This document shows, in pieces, positions 18,280 through 28,329 of a stretch of DNA of 64,000 nt. Each line of letters opens with the position of its first letter. Positions within the stretch are counted from its first letter, which is position 1. The stretch is taken from the NCBI GenBank assembly GCA_045594245.1, contig JAZNYG010000010.1, positions 51,199-115,198 on the forward strand. Direction: 5' to 3'. A model generated the notes under the pieces. It saw nothing but the letters and a program-made list of their open reading frames with translations, ran no database searches and was not told the DNA's origin. The position numbers and the translations under genes are program-made. This stretch comes from UBA1189 sp045594245 (GTDB taxonomy: Bacteria; Bacteroidota; Bacteroidia; Bacteroidales; Bacteroidaceae).

Positions 18280-21200
18280 ATGAACTATAATTATGCTTTG
18301 TTGCGCCATTTTCGGATAGCAATTTTAGGTTTGTTTTATTTGATTGATTCTTTGACACTATTGGCTGAAATACCTAAAGGCTTAGTGCTGCATTATGATT
18401 TCAAGACAGTTGACGGTATCACTGTGGTCGACAATTCAGTTTCAGGAATCAACGCGTCTCTACGCAATGGTGCAACCATAGATGTCATAGGTGATTGGTA
18501 CTTGCTCAATTTAGGGAAATCGAGTGGATTTCTTGATATGACAGCAAAGGCAGGAGAGTTGTTCCGCACACTTGATACCTATACCATCTCTATGTATTAC
18601 CGGGTCAACAAGGCCACTTCACTCTCGGGGAACGGACATTTCCTTTGGGCTTTCTCCACCACTGTGGCTAATAGTGCCACATCGGGAAAATATTCAACTT
18701 ATCGCCTTAATGCACAACGTTTTGCCAATTCTACTGGCGGATATAACAACGAGGTAGGTATCGAGGTTGGTGGCGAGTCGGCTAAGGACAAGTGGATTCA
18801 TGTGCTTTATACCCAAAAGGGTCGCATCGCCCAGCTTTATCTCAATGGGGAGCTTGCTGGCAGTAGTACTTCTATGCCTACCAATACAACCAACTTTACT
18901 GAAGCAGTCAACTACGCTTGGATAGGACGTCCTCCTTTTTCGGATGATAACTATTTGAAAAATACTCATGTAACCGATATTCGACTTTACAATCGCGTGC
19001 TTGAGGCCACTGAGATTGCCGAGCTCGCTCTCTTCACCGAAGATCTCGAAGAAGCATGGCGCTATGGTCAAGCAGGTGACTATACCGCTTTGAAGGAAGC
19101 TGTAAATGAGGCAGAGGAATATCTGGCTATGCTGTCGACTTCCGACTATCCTGCTCTGGCTATCGAAGAGTACCGTGATGCTCTGCGCATGGCTTCAGCG
19201 GCCTGTGCCGATGGGCGTCTTAGCCAAACCATCATCGATGAGTATCTCAAGGCACTCAATGCAGCCAAGGTTCAACTCGAGAAGACCAAGGGTTTTACTC
19301 TCGATATGAGCGGTATCACCGAAGGGTACGATACCGACCGTGGTTTCCGTCATCCAGGTGGACTGCATACCGATGCTGATTTCGAACGCATACGTCGTCA
19401 GATAGCCGAGGGTAATCCCGATGTGGTGGCAGCATACAACATGCTCAAGGAGGCTGATTACGCGCAGGCTTCGGCTGCCAGCTACCCCGTGGAAACCATC
19501 GTTCGTGGTGGTGGAGTGGGGGAGAACTATATCAACGCTGCCCGCGGTGCCACCATAGCCTACCAGAACGCCCTACGTTGGAAAATTGATGGTAGTGTAG
19601 CCCATGCCAATCATGCCGTAGCAGTGCTCAACCAGTGGGCACGCACCACGAAGGGCATCGGTGGCGACAGCAATTTTGCCCTGGCTGCCGGACTATACGG
19701 ATATCAGTTCGCCCAGGCCGCCGAGCTCATGCGCGACTATGAGGGATGGGAACGTGAAGACTTCGAGGCCTTCCGTCGATGGATGCTCGAGGTATGGTAT
19801 CCTTCCTGTATTGATTTCCTGCGCCGTCGCAACAATACGTGGGAGAATATTGGCGGGCAGGGAGGCGGACGCCCCGGACACTACTGGAGCAACTGTGGAC
19901 TGTGCAATGTGATGGCACTGATGACCATTGGCATCCTCTGCGACGACGTGTATATCTATAATCAGGGCCTGTCGTTCTACAAGTACGATCATGTAGGTAC
20001 CTTTACGGACAATCGCGGCTCGGTAATCAGCAATGATGGCCTGAATGAGTTCTTGGGCAATCTGGTCCCCATTGTCTATGATGATGAACGTGGCCCCTAC
20101 GGTAAGCTTGGCCAGATGCAAGAGAGCGGCCGCGACCAAGGACACTCATATATGGCGATGGGATTGGCTGCCGACATCTGTCAGATGGCATGGAACCAGG
20201 GCGATGACCTCTATTCCTACATGGACAATCGCTTGGCTGCAGGTATAGAATATGTGGCAGCATATAATAATTGCAATGTCGATGACCTGCCTTGGACTAC
20301 CTATCGCTATGCAGGCTGTCGTACAGCATGGCATCTGGCCACCGTACACTCCACCATCTCTGCCAGCGGCCGTGGACACATGCGTCCCGTGTGGGGTCGT
20401 ATCGTTGGACACTACGAAGGTATCAAGGGCGTGGAGATGCAGTACGCCTCGCGAGCCTTGCAGCAGATGGGTATCGATGGTGGTGGCGTAGGCTCTACCA
20501 GCGGTGGCTACGATCACTTGGGCTACACCGTGCTCACCTCTACGCAGGATGGCAAGGCAACACCCGACAAGGTGCCTACACTGCTCACTCCGCAGATTAT
20601 CTATAATGGTACTACCATCGCCCACAATGAGTTGGGCGCTACCAAGCAGAGCTACGCCATAGGGCCCACCACAGCTATCGCACCCGGTGCGGAGGTGACA
20701 CTCTCGCCCCAGCTCCCTGCAGGAGAAGAGGATACTGGACTGTGGCAGTGGAATACGGGTGTCACCACCAAGGACATCACCTTCACGGCCAATGAGAGCC
20801 GTGTGTACCGCGCTACCTACACCAATGTCCATGGTGTCAAGAGCGAGCAGGTGTTTACTATAGCTGTAGCAGGCGATTGCGAGGCCACATCGCTCACCCC
20901 CTACGTGACGGTTGATGGTGCCACTAGCTCTACAACAGAAGCCACAGTGTTCTACGGTAGTAGTGTGACACTTTCTGTCAGCGATAAGGGCGGTTGGGGT
21001 ACCTATGCTTGGGAGAATGGTCAGAAAGGCTCCAAGATTACTATCCCTGCTGTCACTACCGACCGTGACATCACTGTGGTGTTTACTAACCAGGGCGGTC
21101 GCAAGAGTTCCGTCACTTTCAGCATTAAGGTCAAGTTCATGCGTCCTGAATTGATGGTAGGTACAGAGAAGTATACCGATACTCAGGCTATTGCAGTCGA

Positions 21201-21975
21201 TGAAGGTACCAGCGTAGTGCTGCGCCCCAATGTTTCCGAGATCCTTTCCTATGGCTCTTGGCAGTGGAGCAATGGCGGCACAGAATCTACACTGCGGCTC
21301 GACTCTGTGACTACCTCGGGTGAGTATACCGTATCGTACACCCTTGATGGCGTCACCACAAGTCTTACCTATTATGTATATGTGCATGAGGGTGCCAAGG
21401 AGTTTCGCTCCTATGATAGCGGCAACTACCTAATTCGTCATCGCTACACCGATACCTACCTCACCAATCCAGGCCAATCCGATGTGCCTGCTCTGCTGGC
21501 ACCGCTCCAGGCCAATGCAGATACTACTGAGGTACATGGCACCCAGATGTGGCAGCTAGAATTCAAGTCGGGTCGTTATAATTTTATAAGTTTGTACGAT
21601 GGCCTTTACCTCAACAAGGAGGGTCTCATGAAGGCTACCACCCTACGCCCCTTTCGCATCAAGGGGGCCAAGGATAGCGACTGGCTCTGTATTCAGAACA
21701 ATGGCACCACGGGTAATGTATGCTGGGTTGTAACCAATGATGGAGTCATTAATTTTGCTGGCTCGGAGATTCCCGTAGACTATCCATTTGAACTTATCAC
21801 TGCTGATGACATTTCTTTGGACATGCAGATTTACACTACAGCTATCCCTTTCTCTGTACGGTACTATTCACTTGAAGGTATGCGTTTGGATTCACCTTCT
21901 CCTGGCATTGTTATCCGTCATACGATGTATTCTGACGGTACGGTAAGCATAAAAAAAGAATTGATACTTAAATAA
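18280..21975 (+). CDS. Large secreted multidomain protein: LamG + alginate-lyase-like fold + Ig-like repeats + ricin-like + sorting tail
   Basis: 1231 residues. Signal sequence to about residue 40. A LamG/concanavalin-like domain follows (KGLVLHYDFKTVDG ... TDIRLYNRVLEATEIAEL, about 40-250), then a short helical linker (about 260-340). An alginate-lyase-like alpha/alpha toroid comes next (RHPGGLHTDADFERIRRQI, NIGGQGGGRPGHYWSNCG, ESGRDQGHSYMAMG, about 360-770). GRDQGHSY contains a His-Tyr arrangement like polysaccharide lyases. Three Ig-like repeats with QWN, YAWENG and WQWSNG cores follow (about 790-1045), then a ricin-like region (NYLIRHRYTDTYLTNPG). The C-terminus (YYSLEGMRLDSPSPGIVIR ... 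KKELILK) is a Bacteroidales sorting-type tail. Probably a surface polysaccharide lyase or binder; substrate unknown. Confidence 0.72.
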   Translation: MNYNYALLRHFRIAILGLFYLIDSLTLLAEIPKGLVLHYDFKTVDGITVVDNSVSGINASLRNGATIDVIGDWYLLNLGKSSGFLDMTAKAGELFRTLDTYTISMYYRVNKATSLSGNGHFLWAFSTTVANSATSGKYSTYRLNAQRFANSTGGYNNEVGIEVGGESAKDKWIHVLYTQKGRIAQLYLNGELAGSSTSMPTNTTNFTEAVNYAWIGRPPFSDDNYLKNTHVTDIRLYNRVLEATEIAELALFTEDLEEAWRYGQAGDYTALKEAVNEAEEYLAMLSTSDYPALAIEEYRDALRMASAACADGRLSQTIIDEYLKALNAAKVQLEKTKGFTLDMSGITEGYDTDRGFRHPGGLHTDADFERIRRQIAEGNPDVVAAYNMLKEADYAQASAASYPVETIVRGGGVGENYINAARGATIAYQNALRWKIDGSVAHANHAVAVLNQWARTTKGIGGDSNFALAAGLYGYQFAQAAELMRDYEGWEREDFEAFRRWMLEVWYPSCIDFLRRRNNTWENIGGQGGGRPGHYWSNCGLCNVMALMTIGILCDDVYIYNQGLSFYKYDHVGTFTDNRGSVISNDGLNEFLGNLVPIVYDDERGPYGKLGQMQESGRDQGHSYMAMGLAADICQMAWNQGDDLYSYMDNRLAAGIEYVAAYNNCNVDDLPWTTYRYAGCRTAWHLATVHSTISASGRGHMRPVWGRIVGHYEGIKGVEMQYASRALQQMGIDGGGVGSTSGGYDHLGYTVLTSTQDGKATPDKVPTLLTPQIIYNGTTIAHNELGATKQSYAIGPTTAIAPGAEVTLSPQLPAGEEDTGLWQWNTGVTTKDITFTANESRVYRATYTNVHGVKSEQVFTIAVAGDCEATSLTPYVTVDGATSSTTEATVFYGSSVTLSVSDKGGWGTYAWENGQKGSKITIPAVTTDRDITVVFTNQGGRKSSVTFSIKVKFMRPELMVGTEKYTDTQAIAVDEGTSVVLRPNVSEILSYGSWQWSNGGTESTLRLDSVTTSGEYTVSYTLDGVTTSLTYYVYVHEGAKEFRSYDSGNYLIRHRYTDTYLTNPGQSDVPALLAPLQANADTTEVHGTQMWQLEFKSGRYNFISLYDGLYLNKEGLMKATTLRPFRIKGAKDSDWLCIQNNGTTGNVCWVVTNDGVINFAGSEIPVDYPFELITADDISLDMQIYTTAIPFSVRYYSLEGMRLDSPSPGIVIRHTMYSDGTVSIKKELILK

Positions 21976-22030
21976 ATATAAATATATTTTCTTTTTAGAT
22001 CTTTTTAAATACTTAGGAGAAATAAAAGGA

Positions 22031-24505
22031 CTACTTCCAAACTACCGACAGTTCACGCAATAAGGTAGCACTTGCTCCTGTAGAGCCCGTATGCTGGATG
22101 CTAATACCTCCATATGGCGTCGGTTCAATGGAGGCTTCAAGGCACACCTCAGAGACTAGTCCACCGCGATGAATAGCTGGGTGTGAACGCTCGTTGTCAA
22201 CATGGGCTACCAGCTTGTCATTACATACCGAGAGGTGAATCACACATCCTGCACGATAGCAGATTGACGATACGGGTTCGGTGATAGGGACAGCTACACC
22301 GTTGGTATAACGCATCAGACAGAAGTCTACAGCCTTATCGTGCTTCACCGTACGTTCTATACGCAAGGCATAACCCGTAAGGGTATGTGTATCCATTTTG
22401 ATTCCAATATCCATGTATTGCCCCGTAGCACTGCCAAAACCCTGCCCTGCACTTTTGCAGGGATCTACGCGAAGTATTAGATCCATACCGCCATAAGAGC
22501 GCGGCAAAGGTGTGTAACGCAAACGCGCTCCACGTACCCCCTGCATCAGGCCCCAGGAGTTGGCAGCGCCATCAACACCCTTTCCATACAGCCAGGGTGA
22601 GCGTAACGTATCAGCGGTCCACTCGTATGCATCGGTATCGGCAGGCTTATAGGCATCGACGGTCCAATATCCGGGTATAATGCGAGGCTGCCGTATATTG
22701 GGAAAATGAAGAAAGTTGGTATGCAAACTATCCACGCGTTTCGCCTTGATGCGCACAGCGCGGCGTGTCCTCGCATACTGAGGCTGGCCTAACGGACTGC
22801 GTAAGTGCTTAGGCGCTACACTTGCCCAGACGTAACATCCTGCATCGGCAGCTGTGAGGAGATAGCTGCGAAGAGGGATTTGGTTGCGCGATACTGCTAT
22901 TGGTATAGCTTCACTCTGCAGGGGTGAGGGCGAACGCCACCAAGTAATCTCGGAATGGTCGGTACGTCCTTCTAAAGCTAATTGATAATCCACAATCAAG
23001 CTGTCGCCTTGGCGCAAAAGTTGCGGAGAAACTATAAACGTAGGCGGTGGCAATTGACGTGGATAAATAGTAACGAGACAAGCAGCCTCAAGGCCTGAGG
23101 GGGCAGTTGCAACAATACATACCGTACAAGGCTCATCACGATCGTTGCAGCCTTGCACAACAAGGCTTCCATCAACCTGCTGATGCAGAATCACACTATT
23201 AGTATCACCGTTACCAATCTTCCACGATATGTCTGTAGACACATCTGTAAAGTCAGGACGTTGCATAAAACCCAATGTGCAGGCACGCAGATGTAGCGTA
23301 TCGACACCCGATTCAATCCTAGCATAACGATGGCTGAGACGGAGCGCCACGGGAGCATAGGGAAGTTCAAAGGTCTGCCTTGCTGGATTCCAGCCATCAT
23401 CACCTCTAAGCAAATTACGCAAGTTGTACACCACCGTATCGGGATACTCCACGCGGAAAGCTTCGAGCATGGATTTTCCCGTCATATCGACAGTCAAATG
23501 ACTGCGCTCACTATCAATGAACAGTGGATGCTCATCTTGCGTGAGATTATACTGATAACTACGTTGCTCATCGGTAGGGTCTTGCGTCCAGCAAATTTGT
23601 AGATTAGGGTGTTCACATGTCCATCGACAGTCAACCATAGTTACAGGACTGCCAGCCTTCACTAAATACTGCTTGCCACTGGTGAGTGCATGCAGGTCAC
23701 AATTAAGGAATACCGCACCAGTCCCCTGCGTGCTATAAAAGGGTTTTCCACTGAACAGGGTGAAACGACAACGATGATACACTCCCGTACCGCACAGTGC
23801 ATCGTCGGTACACTCAAAGTAGCAATCCTCGAAGAAGGTACGGCGAGCGCCCACCAGTGGACACGAGTTGAGACGGCTTATGAAACGGCAGTTGTGGGCG
23901 GCCACCCTGTCGCCCTCGCAGATGGCGAGCTGAGCTTGCACGATGGCATCGGCACGGCGCTTGCGGTTGAGCGAGGGGTTGAGCGAATAGTCCAAATCAA
24001 TGTTGCAATAGTTACCCAAGGTCAGATTCTCCAACTCGATATCTTCGCCTGTAAAGTGTAGCATCGTGAAGTTGCCCATAGCTCCTTGCGTCTGTCCGCG
24101 GTTTGAGGCAACAATGACGTGTTCGGGGTTATCCGTAAGGCCAATGAGGCGAAGGTGACTGACCCTCACCTTCAGTCCGTAGGGAATACCCTCTCCCGGA
24201 AGAGGACGGCGTACGGCAGGGTCGTCGGGATCGTCAATCCAATAGACACTCGGGGCGATATAGATAGCCAGCGGAGTAAGTTCAGAATATACACCATAAG
24301 ATGCATAGCGCTGAACACTATCGGCCGCAAGCAACGCCTCGCGTAGGGAGTTGAATACATACGTACCACTCGCACCACTATCATCCACCAACCACTTATG
24401 TTCATCAGTAGTAAGTTGATGGCCTTGATAAGTGAAAGTAGTCTGCGCAGCGGAGGCGCATACGCAGACTATTAAAAGGATAAACGAGTGAAATCGGGAT
24501 ATCAT
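22031..24505 (-). CDS. Secreted right-handed beta-helix (pectate-lyase/pectinesterase-like fold) protein
   Basis: 824 residues with signal peptide MISRFHSFILLIVCVCASA. The N-terminal half has the pectinesterase-like entry (YVFNSLREALLAADSVQ, PLAIYIAPSVYWI, GMDVTR-type catalytic motifs not seen). It continues with beta-helix rungs (MLHFTGEDIELENLTLGNYC, RFISRLNSCPLVGARRTFFE, CYFECTDDALCGTGVYHRCR). Ig-like segments follow around residues 490-590 and a concanavalin-like jelly-roll at the C-terminus (about 620-824). There is no clear sorting tail. Carbohydrate binding or cleavage is inferred from fold only. It begins 10 bp after the metalloprotease gene, so the two form an operon. Confidence 0.65.
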   Translation of the reverse strand: MISRFHSFILLIVCVCASAAQTTFTYQGHQLTTDEHKWLVDDSGASGTYVFNSLREALLAADSVQRYASYGVYSELTPLAIYIAPSVYWIDDPDDPAVRRPLPGEGIPYGLKVRVSHLRLIGLTDNPEHVIVASNRGQTQGAMGNFTMLHFTGEDIELENLTLGNYCNIDLDYSLNPSLNRKRRADAIVQAQLAICEGDRVAAHNCRFISRLNSCPLVGARRTFFEDCYFECTDDALCGTGVYHRCRFTLFSGKPFYSTQGTGAVFLNCDLHALTSGKQYLVKAGSPVTMVDCRWTCEHPNLQICWTQDPTDEQRSYQYNLTQDEHPLFIDSERSHLTVDMTGKSMLEAFRVEYPDTVVYNLRNLLRGDDGWNPARQTFELPYAPVALRLSHRYARIESGVDTLHLRACTLGFMQRPDFTDVSTDISWKIGNGDTNSVILHQQVDGSLVVQGCNDRDEPCTVCIVATAPSGLEAACLVTIYPRQLPPPTFIVSPQLLRQGDSLIVDYQLALEGRTDHSEITWWRSPSPLQSEAIPIAVSRNQIPLRSYLLTAADAGCYVWASVAPKHLRSPLGQPQYARTRRAVRIKAKRVDSLHTNFLHFPNIRQPRIIPGYWTVDAYKPADTDAYEWTADTLRSPWLYGKGVDGAANSWGLMQGVRGARLRYTPLPRSYGGMDLILRVDPCKSAGQGFGSATGQYMDIGIKMDTHTLTGYALRIERTVKHDKAVDFCLMRYTNGVAVPITEPVSSICYRAGCVIHLSVCNDKLVAHVDNERSHPAIHRGGLVSEVCLEASIEPTPYGGISIQHTGSTGASATLLRELSVVWK

Positions 24506-24515
24506 CGTAGCGAGG

Positions 24516-27263
24516 TTATTTTACCAGCACCTTACGTCCACCTACAATGTATATGCCTGATGGAAGCCCATCAAGCGAGGTAGTGGCCGTACGCACACGT
24601 ACTCCAGTGATACTGTATACGTCTGTATGTGTACTGGATGTAGTCAGTTCCACCTCCTCAATGTCGGTAGTGCCCTCGAAACGATGCGCCTCCTCGGCAC
24701 TAAGTAAGAGCCAGCGCTGTATAGCCGCAGAATTATTCAGATTGAATGCAGCCGTACTGGTAGCTCCATTGTTCGAAGCGATGAACGTTGTGGGATTGAG
24801 GGTATGCTCGGGGTGTATAATCCAATATCCGCGGAAAGCTTCTTGCTTATCACCAACGTCTACAGTCACATCGATGCGCGAGCGCATAAGTTGGAAGTTC
24901 TCGTTAGCAGCCGCCGAGGCCTTGGATACGGTGCGTATGCCATTGACTCCAGTTTTGGAGTAGCTCATATAATGGCCAGTAGCCGCATTGCGTAGCTGAT
25001 AATAGCAATTCTCGGGATTGAAGGTGATGTACCATGCTGCATTATCATTGGCTGTTGCGGCCGTGGCATCCATCGTTTCCCACACGAGATAGCCTCTCTC
25101 GTTCTCTACGAGGTAAGAGTCATTCAAGCCATAGTTCTTATGCTCGTTCTTGATATAGTATTTGATGGTATCTTCCTGCTCAAACGTATAGGCAGGGGTA
25201 GCAAATCCGCCTGTAGGAGGCAGACCATCCTCACCGAGCGCCTGATATATAAGCGTATTGCATATGTAGAGGATAGGCTGACCATTGTCCTCGTGCGCTC
25301 CATTGACACCGTAAGGCCACATATGAGTACCATCGCCTGTCATCACAGCCGTAGGGTTGTTATCAAGGAAGCGCAGCACCGCTGTAGCACGGTCACCCAA
25401 CCAATCACCACGTCCACTACCAGCACGCATAGGCGAATTACCATCGTTCCAAACGCTGTGGGTACCAACACCTATAGCGTGGCCTAATTCGTGCAGGATG
25501 GTACCAGTACGCTGGTATGAAGCATTGGGGCCTACGCGCATCCAACCACCGTACGAGCAGTCGGCGGTAGGTGTACCCGAACCGTAATGAACCTGTGTGG
25601 TAAGACCGCTGATACTAGTATAGGTATTCAGATAATTCACGGCATCCTCCACGGCAGCAGCAATACGTTCATTGGCTGCAGCATCAGCACCGTAGTCATA
25701 GGTCCATTTCACCTTACCCTTCGGGAGGGTAATTACTTTCTTTACCTCACCATAACCTACTGCATAGGTTTTGGTCAATGCGTAAGCACGTACATAATAT
25801 ATGGTAGATGGTTCGAGGTTCTCCATCGCATAGATACGTCCACTCTGCGAATAAGATTTGGTAGAGCGGTTGTCAAGTATAGTAGGTTCAGGCGTTGTGC
25901 TCCAACAGAAGCCCTGTTCCTGCAAATCCGATGAAGACACGCCGCTGATGGTGCTACGTCCCAAGGCTACAGTAGAACCACGTGCCACGTAATCATTGGT
26001 CACCACCGTAGGTACGACACCTGAGCCATTGGTCACGTTGTACGCGAACATAGCATCCTTCAATGCCTGAGTAGCGTTTTTTATGTCATCAGAGGTAACA
26101 TCTGCGCCCTCTGTCGCCTGACGAGCCTTCCCTATAGCCTCTTGTAACTCCGCAGCACCGATTCCGCTGCCATCGCCCAGCAAAGCAGTAGCATCCTCAA
26201 TAAATTTCTGCAGATTGTTGTATGCAGCCACTACAGCCTTGTATGTCTTTACAGCTTCGTTGATTTCAGCCGTGGCTGCATCAAGCATTTCCGTTGTAGC
26301 CTCCGTATTCTCATAGATCTGCTGTGCCTTATCTATGGCTGCCTGCAATTCTGCCGCTCCATATCCGGTATTGTCACCTAGCTGCTTCACAGCGGTATCG
26401 ATTGCTTTCTTGAGGTTCTTGTACGCTGTCTGCAAAGCCTCGTATGCTGCTATAGCCTTGTTGAGGACTGCAGTTGCAGCTACCTGTTCATCGGGTGTAG
26501 CCTCCGCATCGTTCTGCACGACGGTAGCGGCATCAAGTGCAACTTTCAGTGCAGCAGCACCATTACCCGTACCGTCGCCATACAGCTTAGCAGCATCCTC
26601 TACGGCATCGTCCAACAGACTACCATCCCAAGTGTGGGAAAGAATCTTTACATAATCAAGCGATATCTTGGCCGAATTTGACGAAGCACCCGCAACAGCC
26701 TTCATACCAATCTGTATCTTACCAGCCTTACGGATAATGAGCTTGAAGGTTAGCGTGTCTGTCACCCATTCTTTAGCAGGAAAAGAGGCCACGGCAGACG
26801 CGACTCCTGTTCCTGTGTTGGGTACCCATCCCACGAGACTGGTTCCTCCAGTAGCCGAACTTCCATTGTAATAGGCAGTCACGAGCGAGTATTCCCCTTT
26901 CGGGAGTGTTACCTCCTGATAGAGCTTGATAGACTCCTCCCATCCAGTACTGAGCGCCAACACGCCACCCTCGGCAGTACCATCGACATTGGTAGCAGGC
27001 ACACTAGCGCCATTAAAGGTTTTCTTGGTGCCCACTTGATAGGTCCCCACGATGGTGTAATTCATCGTATAGTCGTTTGTCCATCCCATCACGGGCAGCA
27101 TCTCTTGAGCCACATTACCAGTAGCCTTGGCATCGTAGTCATAATAGGCATCAAAGTCCGCATTATCCAGATAGAGCGCGGTGACATCGACCTGCGCCAT
27201 TGTTGCCGACACACTCAGCAGTGCACACAGGGCAACGAGCAGTGTTTGTTTCTTGTTCTTCAT
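24516..27263 (-). CDS. Secreted metzincin-like zinc protease with helical repeats and type IX-like sorting tail
   Basis: 915 residues. Signal peptide MKNKKQTLLVALCALLSVSA; beta-rich N-terminal domain (about 30-210). Three tandem helical repeats follow (about 215-410), each with a LGDGxGxGAAELQxAI-like core similar to FIVAR modules. A fibronectin-like domain comes next (about 415-515), then a zinc-peptidase domain with TILHELGHAIGVGTH (H591, E592, H595 and H602; the third His is one residue later than in the standard HExxHxxGxxH). A lectin-like segment (about 700-860) precedes the sorting tail DVYSITGVRVRTATTSLDGL ... GIYIVGGRKVLVK. First gene of a two-gene operon with the beta-helix protein. 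The protease target is unknown; mucin or matrix glycoprotein is a guess. Confidence 0.8.
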   Translation of the reverse strand: MKNKKQTLLVALCALLSVSATMAQVDVTALYLDNADFDAYYDYDAKATGNVAQEMLPVMGWTNDYTMNYTIVGTYQVGTKKTFNGASVPATNVDGTAEGGVLALSTGWEESIKLYQEVTLPKGEYSLVTAYYNGSSATGGTSLVGWVPNTGTGVASAVASFPAKEWVTDTLTFKLIIRKAGKIQIGMKAVAGASSNSAKISLDYVKILSHTWDGSLLDDAVEDAAKLYGDGTGNGAAALKVALDAATVVQNDAEATPDEQVAATAVLNKAIAAYEALQTAYKNLKKAIDTAVKQLGDNTGYGAAELQAAIDKAQQIYENTEATTEMLDAATAEINEAVKTYKAVVAAYNNLQKFIEDATALLGDGSGIGAAELQEAIGKARQATEGADVTSDDIKNATQALKDAMFAYNVTNGSGVVPTVVTNDYVARGSTVALGRSTISGVSSSDLQEQGFCWSTTPEPTILDNRSTKSYSQSGRIYAMENLEPSTIYYVRAYALTKTYAVGYGEVKKVITLPKGKVKWTYDYGADAAANERIAAAVEDAVNYLNTYTSISGLTTQVHYGSGTPTADCSYGGWMRVGPNASYQRTGTILHELGHAIGVGTHSVWNDGNSPMRAGSGRGDWLGDRATAVLRFLDNNPTAVMTGDGTHMWPYGVNGAHEDNGQPILYICNTLIYQALGEDGLPPTGGFATPAYTFEQEDTIKYYIKNEHKNYGLNDSYLVENERGYLVWETMDATAATANDNAAWYITFNPENCYYQLRNAATGHYMSYSKTGVNGIRTVSKASAAANENFQLMRSRIDVTVDVGDKQEAFRGYWIIHPEHTLNPTTFIASNNGATSTAAFNLNNSAAIQRWLLLSAEEAHRFEGTTDIEEVELTTSSTHTDVYSITGVRVRTATTSLDGLPSGIYIVGGRKVLVK

Positions 27264-27582
27264 TCTTATTATTAATTTTTTAGGGATTTATTCTGAAAGT
27301 TAGTGTGTAAAGATAAAGTTTTTGCTTTATTTCAGCAAGCAAAACAATGAATATTATTTATTTATCCTCAAAAAAGGCATAATAATTCTTTATACTCCCT
27401 TTACTATTATACATTATGCAAAAAAAGTGATGTCGCGAATTGCATCGCGACATCATTGGTGAAAATAGAAGAACTTCCTTAGAGATGAGATAATGTAGAT
27501 TACCTTGAAGTAAGGTAATTGCCGATAGAACTTGGTGTTTTGTTTAGGGAAATATTTATATCCATTTAGTAGTACGGCAATA
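27264..27582. other. Non-coding gap with terminator, upstream of the protease operon
   Basis: 319 bp. It holds the terminator at 27420-27455 and a small perfect hairpin ATTACCTT-GAAGT-AAGGTAAT (27499-27519) of unknown role. A TATCTTTA promoter-like element lies on the minus strand near 27310-27317 for the protease operon. Confidence 0.5.
27420..27455 (-). terminator. Intrinsic terminator of the dnaE/trxA leftward gene run
   Basis: TGATGTCGCGA and TCGCGACATCA form a perfect 11-bp stem around a 6-nt loop. On the minus strand the stem is followed by CACTTTTTTT-like sequence (seven T), so it terminates leftward transcription. Confidence 0.85.
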
Positions 27583-27912
27583 CTAATCAACTTGTCCTAG
27601 GCTATTGCCATACTCCATTTCAGCTTGAACTACAAGTTCAATATCTTTTGATAGCCAATCGCCAATTTTATCTTTTTTGGCCTCCTTAATGATATAGTTA
27701 ACAATTTTTTCTGTGTCGATTTCTACACAGCCATCGGCATCAGGTTTGGCATCAAGTAAGCCACTGCTGAAATAGTAGTCGGCAATGGTATCAATGATGT
27801 AATAGAGGTCGTCATCGGAAAATATTTCTTTGAGCTCTACTGGAAGGAAATTGTGGATAAACTCTACGGTTTTGTCGTCATCGAGGTCATCCATCAGGAA
27901 TTCATCGTTCAT
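27583..27912 (-). CDS. Small acidic protein of unknown function
   Basis: 109 residues, strongly acidic (MNDEFLMDDLDDDKTVEF ... IFSDDDLYYIIDTIADYYF). It has no signal peptide or membrane helix and is probably helical and cytoplasmic. It lies 57 bp after trxA in the same direction and ends before the shared terminator, so it is cotranscribed with trxA and perhaps dnaE. I do not recognise a named family. Confidence 0.7.
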   Translation of the reverse strand: MNDEFLMDDLDDDKTVEFIHNFLPVELKEIFSDDDLYYIIDTIADYYFSSGLLDAKPDADGCVEIDTEKIVNYIIKEAKKDKIGDWLSKDIELVVQAEMEYGNSLGQVD

Positions 27913-27969
27913 ACGATTCTAGTATTGAGTTGTTTAAAAGTTGGTATTCTATGTTGAATGCTGCTAAAC

Positions 27970-28284
27970 TTAAAGCAATGCTTCAATCTTTTCTGCGAAT
28001 ACAGCTTTTGTAGCAGCACCTACTGTTTTGTCTACTACTTCGCCATTCTTAATGAAGATGACAGTTGGGATATTACGTACGCCAAATTTGGATGTGAGTT
28101 CATCGTTGTCGTCAACATCACATTTGCCTATGATGACGCGGTCCTTATATTCTTCGGCCAAAGCCTCAATATCAGGAGCGATTTTCTTACAAGGGCCACA
28201 CCATGTAGCCCAAAAGTCTACTACTACGGGCTTTCCCTCAGCAAGCAAAGCCTCGAAATTGTTGTCTGTGATTTGAATTGCCAT
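27970..28284 (-). CDS. trxA: Thioredoxin
   Basis: 104 residues with the redox motif ATWCGPCKKIAPDIE, the cis-Pro segment VRNIPTVIFIKNGE, and usual thioredoxin length. Cytoplasmic dithiol donor for ribonucleotide reductase, peroxiredoxins and others. No signal peptide, so not a periplasmic variant. It lies 45 bp after dnaE. Confidence 0.95.
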   Translation of the reverse strand: MAIQITDNNFEALLAEGKPVVVDFWATWCGPCKKIAPDIEALAEEYKDRVIIGKCDVDDNDELTSKFGVRNIPTVIFIKNGEVVDKTVGAATKAVFAEKIEALL

Positions 28285-28329
28285 AATATTTCTAAGTTTT
28301 TATTATTATTTGAGTCCACAAATATACAA

